Part shown: one piece after another, positions 1 to 11,274 of the stretch | How the letters are laid out: each line of letters begins with the position of its first letter | How positions within the stretch are numbered: position 1 is the stretch's first letter | Origin: Patagioenas fasciata | Taxonomy: Eukaryota > Chordata > Aves > Columbiformes > Columbidae | Assembly (NCBI RefSeq): GCF_037038585.1 | Contig: NC_092521.1 | Location: 111,688,605 to 111,752,604, forward strand | Direction: 5' to 3' | DNA: 64,000 bases | Translations under genes and position numbers: made by a program | Notes under the pieces: model-generated | Database searches by the model: none | What the model saw: the letters and a program-made list of their open reading frames with translations, nothing else | What the model was told of the DNA's origin: nothing

Positions 1-413
1 TTGGTTTGTTTGTGTGTTTTTTTTTTTTTTTCCTTGATACCTTTGTATTTGGACAGCTTCATTCTTGATAGTGCTTACTATAAAGGAGGCCATGTTGACC
101 CTCAGGAGCTTGAGAACGTTTTCTGCCTCCTAGATCTGGGAGTACATTGTGGCCGAGTCCTGCTTCATGTAAAGCTAAGACCTGCGTGCCATCCATGCCC
201 TCATGTTTGGGCTTCCATGCATGGACCAGAAGGTATTTCCTAGCAGCTATGGCATGTATCAGTCGGGCAGTATGTGAGTATTCGTAACTCTTTGAGTTTC
301 TCCTGCTGACTTACACCCACATGGTCAGTGTTATTTCTCTGCATCCTGCTCTTGACTTTTGGGGTGTGGGCTGTTGCACACGTTAGCAAAACTAAGACTG
401 GCAGACAAGTACT
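1..413. other. Non-coding stretch starting with a T-rich tract
   Basis: Begins with a TG/T-rich low-complexity run (about the first 33 bases), then unremarkable single-copy sequence up to the first CR1 copy. The open frame that crosses the T-run reads as poly-phenylalanine and hydrophobic filler and is not credible coding sequence. Nothing else recognised. Confidence 0.6.
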
Positions 414-728
414 GAAAGTGAGTGTCACAAGGATGGAGCCAGGCTCTTCTTGGTGACAACCAGTGGTAGGACAAGGGATAATGGGTTCAAACTGGAACAC
501 AAGAGATTCCACTTAAATATGAGAAGAAACTTCTTCACAGTGAGGGTGACAGAGCACTGGAACAGGCTGCTCAGGGAGGTTGTGGAGTCTCCTTCTCTGG
601 AGACATTCAAAGCCCACCTGGACACCTTCCTGTGTAACCTCATCTGGGTGTTCCTGCTCCGGCAGGGTGATTGGATTGGATGATCTTTTGAGGTCCCTTC
701 TAATCCCTGATATTCTGTGATTCCGTGA
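414..728 (+). mobile_element. CR1 LINE, 5'-truncated 3' end
   Basis: This is the 3' terminal part of a chicken-repeat-1 (CR1) non-LTR retrotransposon: the end of ORF2 followed by the short 3' UTR. The frame from 450 to 683 reads through the typical CR1 C-terminal string with motifs such as [18 protein letters not shown] and [15 protein letters not shown]. The 3' end carries the avian CR1 signature (tggatgatctttt, aggtcccttctaatccc, attctgtgattccgtga). It is truncated at the 5' side, as most LINE copies are. It is close in sequence to the copies near 58.5 kb and 61.6 kb, so it probably belongs to the same relatively young subfamily. It is too short to encode an active protein. Confidence 0.93.
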
Positions 729-3700
729 AACAGGTCAGTAGTAGCATCATCACTCATTTCACTACTTCAAATATTAGCTGTCACATGCACAACAAGAAAA
801 GCATGTCTTTGGAGGTAGGAACATTACCGTAACTTTTCAGTCATCTAGTTTAACTTCCGTTGATGAATGATGTTTGGTATGCTTACGTGCATATGCAGCA
901 ATGTCTCCATTCTGATATTGGAGAAGTAACTACTCTAAGATTTATAGTGAGTATGTAATTAATAGCTTGTTCACTGAAGCTCAGAGCCCTTCTTATTAAT
1001 AACTGCTGATGGGCAGTTTATGGTTTGTCTAGAATCACTGGTCATGTGAAATCATTCCTCAAGTATATATGCATACCTGTTTATGAGGTAAATGTTCGTA
1101 GACTGTGTAATACATTTGATATCATCATTGATTATAAACTCATGCCTCTTGTTAGAACTTTCAAAATTAATGGGTTTGTCCCAAAGCTCCAGCACCCTTG
1201 GTGACGTAGTTGCGAGAGAAATCTTAGAGAAAGACAAAGATTTTTAACACCTACTTATGGGAAAAAAGAAAAAAAAATCTAACAAAATGTAAGTCTCAAA
1301 AACCTTAAAACCTAAAGCAAAGGTTTAAAAAAATAAACTGGAAATCTGATGATAAAAAGCAGTGGCTGCTGCCATAAAACACATTCATGATTTTTGAAGG
1401 ATGGAAAGGCTTTGAGACAGTTGGTCTCATTTGAACCCTGGGCACATAAGGGTGATTTTGGATGGCAAGAGCTTTAGGCATGGTTAGTATGGAGGTCCCT
1501 GGCTGTGGCTTTAGAAAGGTCTTTGTGCAAGAGAGGGGCAGGGGGGGAGCCCTCTGGTCCTTGTGTCTTGCATCTCTGTAGGAGGGTCTCTGAGCTGCTG
1601 CCGACAGGACTGCTTGTCCTGGAGGAGTGCTAGAGGGCCAGCTTTCTTCATCAGTGCCTCTTTCCTCCTCCTCCTTCTCTCAAGCTGGCTGGTGTCACCT
1701 GTGCACCTGTACAGAGAAATATGTTCTCTCTGGAAAGAGTGATGAGGTAGACCTTCATCACCTTTGACAGGGCACGCAGAGCAATCCTTTAAGGATGCAG
1801 CGTGACTTCTGTTGCTGCTTGTTTCACTGCAGGACTAGAAGAGCGAAGGGTCCAGGTGTAAAACTTGTGCCTTATTTGTGGTTTTGATACAGCTGGATGA
1901 CAAATCCAAATTTCCACCTCTGTTAATGAGTGCTTTCCCTCTCCATGCCCTGGCCAGCAGGCTTGGAGTTGAACACTAAGGAAAGAGAACAGCTACAAAC
2001 CATCTTCATGATTTATTTAAGGACCCTATCCTGAAGGAGCGACACAGTAACCTTGACGGTGGCCTTCCTCGTTGCTGCTGGCTGTTACACAGAGCATTTC
2101 TAGAATTAATCTGGTGCTCTGACTCAGCGGTGCTGACGTGGTAGACCTGCTTTAATCAGTGGAGGAAATTTGTGCTCACAAGCTAGTGTATAGACTTCCC
2201 CTTTCTTTAATAATGTGTTCTGAAATGTGTCTCAGCTCCTTCGCTAGTAGAAGAAGAAAGCTCACGGATTTTCCCTGCCAGGAGCACTCTTCAGACCCTA
2301 AATACAGAGGAGCTTAATACTGTTGGTTATGCCCCATGCTAGTGTCATCAGTCAAATCCAAGAACCAGCTCTGCATTAATAGTTCCCTGTGTAAGCACTG
2401 GCAGGACTGTGGCAGGTGACTGTGGAGATACACTTGGGTTCTCTTTATTTTAGTCCTCAAGGATTACTGTGCCGTTCACTTGCAGAAGAACAGTAGGCAG
2501 GACTGTGTATGTAAATATTGGTAACCATGGCATGTTTGCATATCAACTGCATCTTGATTGCTGAATATGCCATCATTTTTCTTAAGTTCATTTGGCAGAT
2601 GTGGTTTGCCTGGATAACACCAAGAGAAAAGTGGAATGCCACTTGGCATTCCTATGTAGTCTTGCTTTTAGGTGTCCAATTCCGATACACAACATACAAC
2701 TTCTCACCCTCCAGCACAGACCTTGTCTTGAAGAACAAGAATCAGGAGGAAAAAAATGAATGGTTGTTTTCTAAGGCTTATGAAGGGCTGTTGGGAAACC
2801 ATCAAAACAACCTCTTCCATGTGAACTGAACCAGATTTAAGTTGGCAGAATCCAAATGACAATCCATAATTTACTGAGCTCTCTCACCCATCCATTCCTC
2901 TGCACTTTGAAAAACCTTAATTAAGATATTTGAAAGTAGTTGACAGAGCTGAAAGTGAGTGCCTTCAGACAAACAAGAAGAAATCAGTGTGATATTCCAG
3001 ATCCTTTGCTTCTATAAATGGACAGGATATCTCAGGAAATTCCAGTGGAGTTTAGCTATTTTACATTGTCTGAGAATTTAGTCTCCGACATTTTACTTTG
3101 TACTAATTATGCATTAGGCACTGCCTTATGGCTGTTCCAGCTTTTTGATGGAAACAGGCTTTAGAGGTTTGTTTTTGGGAGCACAAAATGCTGCAGATAA
3201 AATTGTCCCTGTAAACTCAGTCACTGATTGCTAGGAAAAGGGAGTTGGCTGCTATTAGGAATACCTGTATACCACCTCAAGACTTGAAATAATGGAAGGA
3301 ATCATCTCCACTAGAGGAGTTTACATTTAGTGGGTGAACTGTATGTTCTGGTCAGACACAGGATGAACCCTCCTGACCACATCTGTAACTCATGAACTCA
3401 CCCAGGACCCAGGCCCAAGCACTGTCTTCTTTTCACTCAGCGGATATCAATATGACTCACATCAGCTAGTTTTAATCAAGTAAATTGAAAAAAAAACAAC
3501 CTGTTAATCTAATTGAATGGTTACAGTTTATCTGATTTCTACAGGCTATGGTGGTAAACTTTTAAATTCATGACTGTTTGTATAGCTGGTTGGCTTTTTT
3601 TTTTTACCTTGTGCCATTTGTTTCTTATTTTACTGTTAAGTTTTTATTCTAGTTATCCATTTCAGATGGCAAATGTTGGGTCATGGGGGCATGTTTATGA

Positions 3701-4677
3701 TTTATGTCATAAATGTAAAAATGATGCTGATGCAATAATCATCAGATATAACAAATATTTATCAAAGTCATATTGCTATACCTTTCCAGTTAAGGTAGAA
3801 GTCAAGCATGCTTGCTGATGGAAGTATTGCCTTTTAATTTCCCATTCAAAACATAATAATTAAAATTAGGTGACAGAAAAATCTCACGAGAGCCCTAAAA
3901 CAGTATTCACTAAATAAAGAAGGAGGAAAAAAATTCAACTGCTGTGTCCTTAAAAATGTTCAGCAGAAAGCCACCAAGTTTCTCGTGGGTTGTCTGTCCT
4001 GCTGTTTCTGCTGAGGGAAATGTCTTCAGTTATGGATGTAGAAATAGAGATGCAACCTGTGCTACTGGGTATGCTCTGGAGGCACAATAATGGTATGTTA
4101 CTGAGGTGACAGATTCATGATTGTTTTGCACCATCCTTTATAATGTGATGTGTGCATTTTCAATGGACACATATGGTTTATTTTCATCCTCGTTTCCTAT
4201 CCAAGCACATCAAACATTTGGTTTGAAAACTTCCTATATTTATGACGTACTTTTCCTTGGGCAGCAGGTAATATCTGGTGAATAACAAATGACCACATCA
4301 TGGACAAAGCAGGCAAGCAGCTTTTTCTCGTATCAGGGTGCTCTTTTTATATCCATTCTATCTTTGCAATGAGAAAACATAAATATGCATGTGCAGAACT
4401 AATGCAGGCTCAATCTACCCAAGTGAGGGAACAAACCGTTTGAGGATATGCAGTTCCTGGACAGAAAGATTTTCTCTCTCAATGGATTCTTTGTCACAGT
4501 GAAGCAATGAAGCTTTTGGCTTGTCATTGGGAGATGAGGATCCCTCTGACCAAAAGTGGTCAATGTGCAGTGAATATCATTTGTCTGGTCCCAAATACTG
4601 TAGGAATGAATAGGTTTTTCTTATATAAAATCCATCTCTTCCCAAGACATGACTTGAAACTCTTGTCTGATTTGTAG
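729..4677. other. Single-copy non-coding DNA, nothing recognised
   Basis: About 4 kb of AT-rich sequence with short homopolymer runs (for example the T-run near 3596-3605) and no open frame with a recognisable family, no repeat I can name and no RNA gene. The frame at 2518-2829 (103 codons) has no domain signature, coding-like bias or flanking splice context that I can support. Confidence 0.5.
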
Positions 4678-4746
4678 TTATCAAAGTTCTGATCCTGAAT
4701 GCAGCTGCAGAAAACCCTGTACTGAGCAGAGGGATTCTTCCATCAG
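4678..4746 (+). other. Candidate 69-nt internal exon (weak)
   Basis: A 69-nt segment lies between a good acceptor (actcttgtctgatttgtag, ending at 4677) and a near-consensus donor (atcag followed by gtaaga, from 4747). It is open in one frame with phase 2 at both ends, so it could be included or skipped without a frameshift. The encoded peptide is cysteine- and charge-rich (contains ECSCRKPCTEQRD) and matches no family I recognise. Chance matches to splice sites are common at this scale, and no neighbouring exon in a compatible phase was identified. This is inference only; spliced RNA evidence would settle it. Confidence 0.17.
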
Positions 4747-6920
4747 GTAAGAGCAAGGGAAACTAGTTGGGGAGGAGTGGATGTTCTTGGAGAGAAGCAG
4801 AACTCCTCCTGCCCCCAGTGAGTGAGGAAGGGCCCGTGCATGAAAAAAGGCTGAACTCCAGAATCTCTCAGCAAATTCTAGAAAATATATTTCAACTTTA
4901 CAGGGAGATTAAAAGCAAGTGTGGGAAAGGTCTAGCAGAAGGCAGATGTGTTGTATTTGGCTCTCAGGGGCTTTACGAAGATATCTGGTGGCACAGGGAA
5001 AATAAAGTGACATCCTGAAGATCGGAAAGCACATCAGGAGACCCTGGGCATCTCTGACTTCCATGCCAGCACCCTGTGTATCAGCTGTGCACGTGCCAGT
5101 AGGTGCATGGTACAAAGTATAAATAGCCATATGGCACTGCAGAGCTGGCACAGTGCAGGAGCATCGTGCAGAGCAGACGTCACTGAGAAGCTCGAGACAG
5201 CAGTCTGCCGTTCCCTTCTTGGCATCGGCCTTTTGTGCCCAGAACCCTCCTGTCACACCTGGCGGCAGCACATCCTTCTGACAGATTGGCATAAATGTGT
5301 GCAGCTTGGAAACCTAACTGGGTATCAGCCACATTTATTTGAGAGTAACCCTGCTGAGTGGGAACGGGGGCGAAAGCTACTGTGTCATGAGGGTCTTTTT
5401 TGCCTACGGTTGACCTAAAAGATCATCATCACTGTGTGTCTTCACCCCCTGGTCTCTAGTATTCTGCAAAGCGCTTGAGGTAGTTGGCTGACATTCGTGC
5501 AGCTTAACTGTGGATAACAGAAGTTGCTGCAGCTGGGGAAATAACTGCAACAGGGGCTATAACCAGCAGTACCACTGCAAATGTGCCAGGTGCTTTCCCG
5601 TGCGGATCCTGCCCTAGAGACCCAAGCTGGCAGAAGGACCACCTAGGATCAAGGTGGTGGCAGGCTCACATCACCTTAGGTACACAGTTTTCCATCCCAT
5701 TGTTCAGTACTCTAGCTTTCTCAGTTTTGCTTTCAGACAAGAATGCGTATTCATTATTCATGCAATGAATTAACAGTACTGATAAGTGGAGGACTTAATA
5801 GATAGTGCTCTCTGGATTTGTAAAAATAATGCTCCCTGAGAAAAAAATACAGTCATTTTGAAGATGAGCTTAGTCCTTCTTCATTCTGAATCATCATGCG
5901 AAGCAATATATGCTGTTGTTCTAAACTTGCTTGTCTGTCTGTATTGTTTTGGGGAAAAAAAATAGATGTTCAGGAGCATATGAATATGCTTAGCATGTAT
6001 TCTGCATTACACATTACACATTCAAATGGTATATTTCTATTGTAGCAGGGTTTAATCCATATGTTTTACTTTTTCTCTTAACTCCTGGAATGTGATGTAG
6101 CAAAACGGTACAGTACAGTATATTCTGCAAATTAACGTGTGTTTAGGTGAGTTGTTTGCATAAAGCTTTGTCAACACGGTGTCACGTTTTTCTGTGCTCT
6201 ACTCAGGCTAGACAATTTTACAGTACTCTCTGAGCATATTTCACTACAGCAAAAGTTTCTCTTAAATTTATTTCTTATTATTTTATGAGCCACAATATGC
6301 ACTGGGAGGATTCACTGCTGCATTGAACTCCAACAGATCAACAGTGCTTTCAGAGTTACATTTATTACATTTCTTGAACCCTCCTTTCTTGCAGTAAATC
6401 AGTATTTTGACTATAGATCTGTTTCTCCACCTTTACAGGCTGTGTTGCTGTTGTTCACCTCTCCATAAGTATCTGCACCAAACAGTTCAGTCTAATGATG
6501 CCCATGAAAGATTGAAGTATTCCTACTGAACAAATGTGCAGCTGTGGACATTTCATGCCCAGAAAAGTCCTAAGGCTTGCTATTTAGACAAATGGTATTT
6601 TGAAAGCAATCGCTGCTGCTCTTTGCCAACACCCAGTTCTGGGAGGTGACAAATACCACTTTGATGCTGCCGGGATCAGCCTTTATGGTGCCATATGCCA
6701 GCCAATTATCTCAGTGTCATTAGGCACAGAACTAGTGTTTCCCACATGTCCAGATCATGCAATTAGTGTACTTATGTGAAATGGGATTGCAACGTAGCAG
6801 AGTCAGAGGGTAGATCTAGCTTGTCCAGCCAACTTTTAGTTTGCCAGGAAAGCAACTATGTAGATGGTGGCTACCAGAAGCAGAAGTGGAAACTCTAAAC
6901 AGTGTGTTGTCTGTGTGTCC
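4747..6920. other. Non-coding DNA with a slightly GC-richer patch
   Basis: The first part (about 4750-5650) is less AT-rich and has overlapping open frames on both strands (for example 5107-5418 plus and 4909-5292 minus). Neither has a recognisable motif, and frames open on both strands usually reflect composition rather than coding. A TATA-like string (agtataaatag, near 5116) is present but has no supporting promoter context. The remainder is AT-rich with nothing recognised. Confidence 0.45.
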
Positions 6921-7078
6921 TAGAATCGTGGAAAAATTTAGGTTGAAAGAGACATCTGCAAGCTATGTATTCCAAGATCCTGCTGTATCTCCTGCTTTCC
7001 CAAATTTGATTTTGTCCACAAACTCAAAGGGTGCATTGCATCTAATGATCCAAGTCACTGATAATGATCTTCAGTAGC
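6921..7078 (-). mobile_element. Old CR1 LINE remnant with reverse-transcriptase fragment, antisense
   Basis: Read on the minus strand, 6999-7078 aligns by eye with the CR1 reverse-transcriptase segment around the FADDTKL active-site region. The degenerate reading keeps the order of an LF-N-IFI-ND-MD motif followed by a CTLS-like stretch, but it is interrupted by stops. Immediately beside it, 6921-6970 resembles the reverse complement of a CR1 3' tail (agaatcgtgga, tttaggttgaaagagacatct). In a full element these two parts lie far apart, so the copy would have a large internal deletion, or it is two adjacent fragments. It is highly diverged and non-functional. Confidence 0.5.
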
Positions 7079-7649
7079 ATCGTGATCACCATGCTCTTGG
7101 TGTCTCGGGTCTCGCTATGTCTATGCAGCACTCAGAGTGGGCTACTTTCTCCTACCTTTTGAGTGAATTTGTAGCATGTTGTGGGAGAAGTGTATTGTTG
7201 CAGGTGGACTGTGACCAGTACCCAAAGGCAATTGGAGTAGATCTGCAGTAGCATGAACAGAGCCAGAGGTTGTTGAGGGTTGATGCACAGTAATTAAAAA
7301 AACATGTCGCTTTCCTGAGACATGCTGGTATTTTTTTTTGAGAAATCTCCATTTGCATTCTTTCTCAGAGTTGCTTTTTCCTTATCATCCCTTGGATACC
7401 ACCAGGTTGTAAGGAGACCAAGTTATTTGTGTTTATATTTATAGGGGAAGGAGAGGACCCTAGGGGAAGTTGGGGCATTTTGATCTTTGCTTGCCTTCAT
7501 GTTCATAGCAAGGTTATTGAGGAACCTTTTCTGTGATTCACTTAAAAGTTGCAGCAAATATTATCCTGAGATTAAATAAAAATCTAAAGCTATTACCAGC
7601 TGTTTGGTGAATTAATTATGAAGAACAGGCAAGTCTTCCTGGTCTCCAT
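7079..7649. other. Non-coding DNA, nothing recognised
   Basis: AT-rich sequence with a short T-run near 7332-7339. No repeat, RNA gene or credible exon was seen. Confidence 0.5.
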
Positions 7650-8040
7650 TTAAAATCGGCGAGGCGGGGAGAGAGAGAAGAGCTCTTACAGAGGATGCTT
7701 TGAAGAGCGACATTAAGTTTCTCCTCCTGCTCCGGTTTGCCCTCTGGAGGAACCTCCTCCTTCCCACTGATGATGGATGATTACGCTCATTAGGGCAAAG
7801 CCAGCATTTGTGAGTCCACCCCTCATCTTCATGATGGACAATTACCACAGCTCTGTTATCAGACAGGCTGGGCTGCAGCAAGAGGAGGCACAGGCTCCTT
7901 GTTCCTCCAATGGATCCCCTCTTTGTCAGGCCATGGTGATTTTTGCTTTTCTGAGCTGCGTGCCTCTTACTTAAATGGTTGATAATTGAAGGCTGTTGTG
8001 TATAAATGAGTGGTTGTATTATCATTAGTTATTGCATAAA
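7650..8040. promoter_or_regulatory. Possible conserved non-coding element
   Basis: A block of higher complexity and more balanced GC content, with open frames on both strands over the same bases and no repeat signature. It contains several homeodomain-type ATTA/TAAT cores and motifs such as gatgattacgctcattag near 7768-7791, followed by ttgataattgaagg near 7978. This texture is typical of conserved vertebrate non-coding elements, but conservation cannot be seen from one sequence. The 137-codon minus-strand frame (7612-8025) has no recognisable domain. An unrecognised exon is an alternative reading. Confidence 0.22.
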
Positions 8041-9773
8041 ACCCATTTATTCCTGCGTTCCCAAAGAACATCTTAATTTCCTGTTAGGCTTCTGCATCTG
8101 TTGCTCATTGTGGTGTTTTCCAGTCAGATGTCTTGGTTCTTGGAAACGTGTGCTCCGAGTACATCTATCTCTTTGTGCATGGAGAAGGTGCACAAACGAG
8201 ATCCTCTGGGGGTTTTGAAAACGTAGTACATTGAGTTGGGTGTTTCTGCGAGTATTTCTGACACCAAGTAACTACTGACCTTTCTGACCATCTCTTCCAA
8301 CAACTGTCAGACAAAACAGCCTTTTAATGGGGCCAGTACAAGTGTCCTCTCTGCGATGTTTGAAAGTAACCTTTTCTGAAAGTGGTGATATTCTAGTTGT
8401 TTGACAGAGGTGGTTTTCCCAGGGGCTTACTCAGGCAAGTAACCTCAGTGCTGTCAATAAATGTAGCTGTTTGAGACGGCTTTGAGCTGTGGAGCTACTA
8501 CTCTAACAACTGCAAGCAAAAATGTGACTTTACCAGAAGCTGAAGCTTACATGTGTGCTCCCACAGTGTTTCTTGGGAGGTTAGATGCAGGCCTGTAACA
8601 ATGAAAGGTGTTATTCCCCTCCCCTTTACATAGTTCATTCTCTCCTTTTATGTATTTCTAGGAAATGCTTATTGTTTAAATATCTATCTTTCTGGTCTGC
8701 TAATTGCTCCTAACAAGGAAAATAGCAGCCATTAGTGCTTGTTCGCTTGTTGTAAGGATTGGACTCGTGATCATTATGGGATTACTCCTCTGCTTTATCA
8801 GAGGTGTCAAACCAGTATTTCTCTCACCGTTACACAGTGAGAAACTTTTGAAGCCTGGTCTTGTCAAACTGTTAGAGGAATTATAAAACTAACAGGAATG
8901 TAAATTATATAAAACATTTCTCATTTGTCCTGTCCATGAAAACCCAGCGTTCGTATGTGCTGCAGAGCTGTTTTCAAATCTCTTGTTCCATCACCCAGGC
9001 TCTGTATTTACTTCTTTTTTTTCTGACAATAGTCTTTTGAATAACAGTGTAAATAAGAAAATTTAACTCTGAATCACAGGCTTTCCTGTCTGTAGTAAAT
9101 CATTTGGTCATTGTGTGCCACACATATAGGGGAGACCACCAAATGTCACAGACTCTAACCTGACAACAAATACAAAACAGAAGTAAACAAAGCATTGGTA
9201 AAGGACTATGACTTTTAATGAGATTATGTGAATGATGGCAAAACTAGCTGCTCTTCACATTAATTCAACACCTCTGGCCCTCCTTATTGCTTTGAATTTC
9301 TCTCTCTCATCTTCTCCTGCTGACACATTTGCAGTCCTTTCTTTCTGGTTAAAGTTCTGTGAATAATTAGGTTATTTTTGTTTTGTCTTTTTAATGAGGT
9401 TGCTGAAGAGAAATATTTTTTGGGACAATTATTTGTGGTGCCAAGTGAAATGTTTTGCTTAACATTTTGCTTAACTCAAAAACCCTTTTTCTTCTGGACC
9501 TGTTTTGCTCTTCAAAAAATACAGTGATTTTTAAATTATTATTATTATTATTTTTTTTTAATGGACATGAACGTGTTTAGCTTTAGAAATAAGATGATTT
9601 TGACTTGTCAGAGATTTTTGGTTATATTTTTGCATGTCTCAAATTGACCAGACTTTCACATCAGTTTTCTCTCTCAGGATGAGCAATGAAGTGAATTAAT
9701 TCTTTGGTCAAAGGGATTTCCCTGCTCTTTCCTAATAATTAACCCATACACTTCTTGTAAAGCTGCTGACAGG
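8041..9773. other. Non-coding DNA with an ATT microsatellite-like run
   Basis: AT-rich single-copy sequence. The only local structure is a short (ATT)n run merging into poly-T at about 9535-9561. The plus-strand frame at 8704-8886 looks hydrophobic, but it is short and has no family signature. Confidence 0.5.
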
Positions 9774-9947
9774 TTACAAGAGCCTTCTCTTCACCTGTTT
9801 TACCCACGCAGCCACTTTCTTCGCAGCGTCTCCATGTAGCTCCTCAGGAGCTACTCTGACCACTCTTGGTCCATCCTTCTGTTTTTTGTAGGCCTGAAGG
9901 TGAAAAGCCTGGCAGGTGCGGAAAGTCTCCTCTTTCTTACCCTGAGG
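9774..9947 (-). other. Candidate terminal exon, 57 codons and stop (weak)
   Basis: On the minus strand, an acceptor-like site (attatctcccctcag, AG at 9949-9948) is followed at once by 57 open codons and a TAA stop at 9776-9774. The peptide is compositionally plausible and strongly basic at its end (contains VVRVAPEELHGDAAKKV and finishes WVKQVKRRLL). I do not recognise the family. It overlaps by seven bases, in another frame, the candidate exon at 9941-10134, so the two would be alternatives rather than partners. It could also be a chance frame in a GC-richer patch, or a pseudogene fragment. Confidence 0.2.
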
Positions 9948-10134
9948 CTGAGGGGAGATAATGTGGCCACAGTGCAGGGCTCCCCACACTGTACCATCCC
10001 TGGCACAGAGAGAGTTGGTTCAGGTCCATCCTGGACCAGCCTGTGCTTCACTGCACCTCCCTTCTTGTTTGGTGGCCTTTTGTAAGGAGAACTGTCTTCT
10101 GGAGCCTGGGCTGAGATCCTCAGATCTGTTTTGC
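9941..10134 (-). other. Candidate internal exon, 194 nt (weak)
   Basis: On the minus strand, an acceptor with a pyrimidine-rich lead (cttccttattcacctttag, AG at 10136-10135) and a strong donor (ctcagg then gtaaga, GT at 9940-9939) bracket 194 nt that is open in one frame: two bases of a split codon plus 64 codons, ending in phase 0. The peptide (contains KRPPNKKGG and MVQCGEPCTVATLSP) matches no family I know. The plus strand is also largely open here, which weakens the coding argument. Confidence 0.18.
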
Positions 10135-11149
10135 CTAAAGGTGAATAAGGAAGTGTTCTCCAGTGAAGCACCCAGTCGCCCTGGCAAACTAAGACCTGTT
10201 TCTGCAAGCTGTTAAGAGAGAATTCCCATTGGAGTCATTACATCTGCTGCACCTGGGTTTGCTGTCATGCCCTGGTATTTTTCCATATTGAAGCCAAGCA
10301 ATTCCATAAAGTGTTTTTCTCATTTTGATATTTTCCTTTCTTTTATTTAGCTTCCTTCTTTTTATGTTACTAGGCAGTCTTTCCAACTAGACCCATTTTA
10401 ATATAGTGGTGTATTTAACTGAGAAAGCAAATTTATAGCTCTTTCTAATGTTACAGCAGCCTGTCATTTCAGCTCTTAGTTGGGTATCGATTTAGTGACG
10501 TCCCTCTTTTTTATGAGCCAAACCATAATCTAGCTTCTTCCATCACTTTAGTAATAAATCTTATTGTTTGGAACTAAACAGGAAAATTTCTTCCTTTCTC
10601 ATTTTGCCTTAGCTCTAATAGTTTCTGGGCATTTATTACTTACATATTCTGTTTTCTAATTTAATTACTTTGCTTTCTAATTTTCCATGATGTACTCTCT
10701 CTTTTTAATTTGGCTGAGTAAATTACATGGTGCTCTGTGAGGACAATTCGTAATAAGAGCTTGTGATCAGGAAAAGGACTCTCTGAAATTACATCATAGT
10801 TTTTTCTTATTTGTTCCCTATCCGTGTCTTCCTTATCAAAACCTTTCCATGTGTAAGTTGAAAGGTTTTCTGTAAATCGGATTGTTTGATTTTGGTCTTC
10901 TACTGTCTGTTCTGCTCTCCCTAGAATAAACTAGTGCAAAAACACAGCTGTTGAGATTTCAGGAGCGCTAAGCATGTTCTTACATACATCCACATTCAAG
11001 TGAACACTTAGGCGTAGATTAGTGAGATGCAAACCACGAAATGAGTGTGACAAACATGGGCTTTAACACCTTGCTGAATTACTGCCTCTAGTACCCCTAG
11101 GTGTATCTGGATTTGAGCCAGCTGCCTAGAAATGGAGAATCATAGCAAG
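10135..11149. other. Non-coding AT-rich DNA, nothing recognised
   Basis: T-rich single-copy sequence between the candidate exons and the first hAT element. No recognisable repeat, RNA gene or exon was seen. Confidence 0.5.
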
Positions 11150-11157
11150 ATGTAGGC
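11150..11157. repeat. 8-bp target-site duplication, left (atgtaggc)
   Basis: Identical to the octamer at 11267-11274 on the other side of the 109-bp element. Eight base pairs is the duplication length that hAT transposases make. Confidence 0.75.
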
Positions 11158-11266
11158 CAGGGGTGTCATACTCATTTTCCCTGGGGGCCACATCAGCCTT
11201 GCGGTTGCCTTCCAAGGGCTGAATGTAATTTTAGGACTGTATATACTCCTAGTAGTAACTACTCTG
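11158..11266 (-). mobile_element. hAT-type miniature inverted-repeat element (copy 1)
   Basis: A 109-bp non-autonomous DNA transposon. The left end starts caggggtgtcatactcattt and continues into gggggccacatcagcc, which is the reverse complement of the right end of the element at 50945-51056. Over roughly 86 aligned bases the two copies are about 87% identical by hand count. The far end (ending ctactctg) has lost most of its inverted repeat but keeps a terminal CTG. Perfect 8-bp direct repeats (atgtaggc) flank it, which marks a hAT-type insertion. It carries no coding capacity and would have needed a transposase supplied from elsewhere. Terminal sequences of the CAGGGGTGTC type are familiar from Charlie-like hAT elements, but the exact family cannot be named without a repeat library. 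Strand is set relative to copy 2, taken as plus. Confidence 0.8.
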
Positions 11267-11274
11267 ATGTAGGC
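11267..11274. repeat. 8-bp target-site duplication, right (atgtaggc)
   Basis: Exact match to 11150-11157. Together the two octamers fix the element ends at 11158 and 11266. Confidence 0.75.

Noticed and set aside
425..757. 110-codon minus-strand frame
   Set aside because: Antisense of the CR1 copy; the same kind of shadow frame occurs in the other CR1 copies (58559-58837, 61877-62095).
5100..5130. TATA-box-like agtataaatag as a promoter
   Set aside because: No CpG-rich context, downstream exon or LTR structure to support it.
7612..8025. 137-codon minus-strand frame
   Set aside because: The plus strand is open over the same bases and no domain is visible; I prefer a non-coding element reading.
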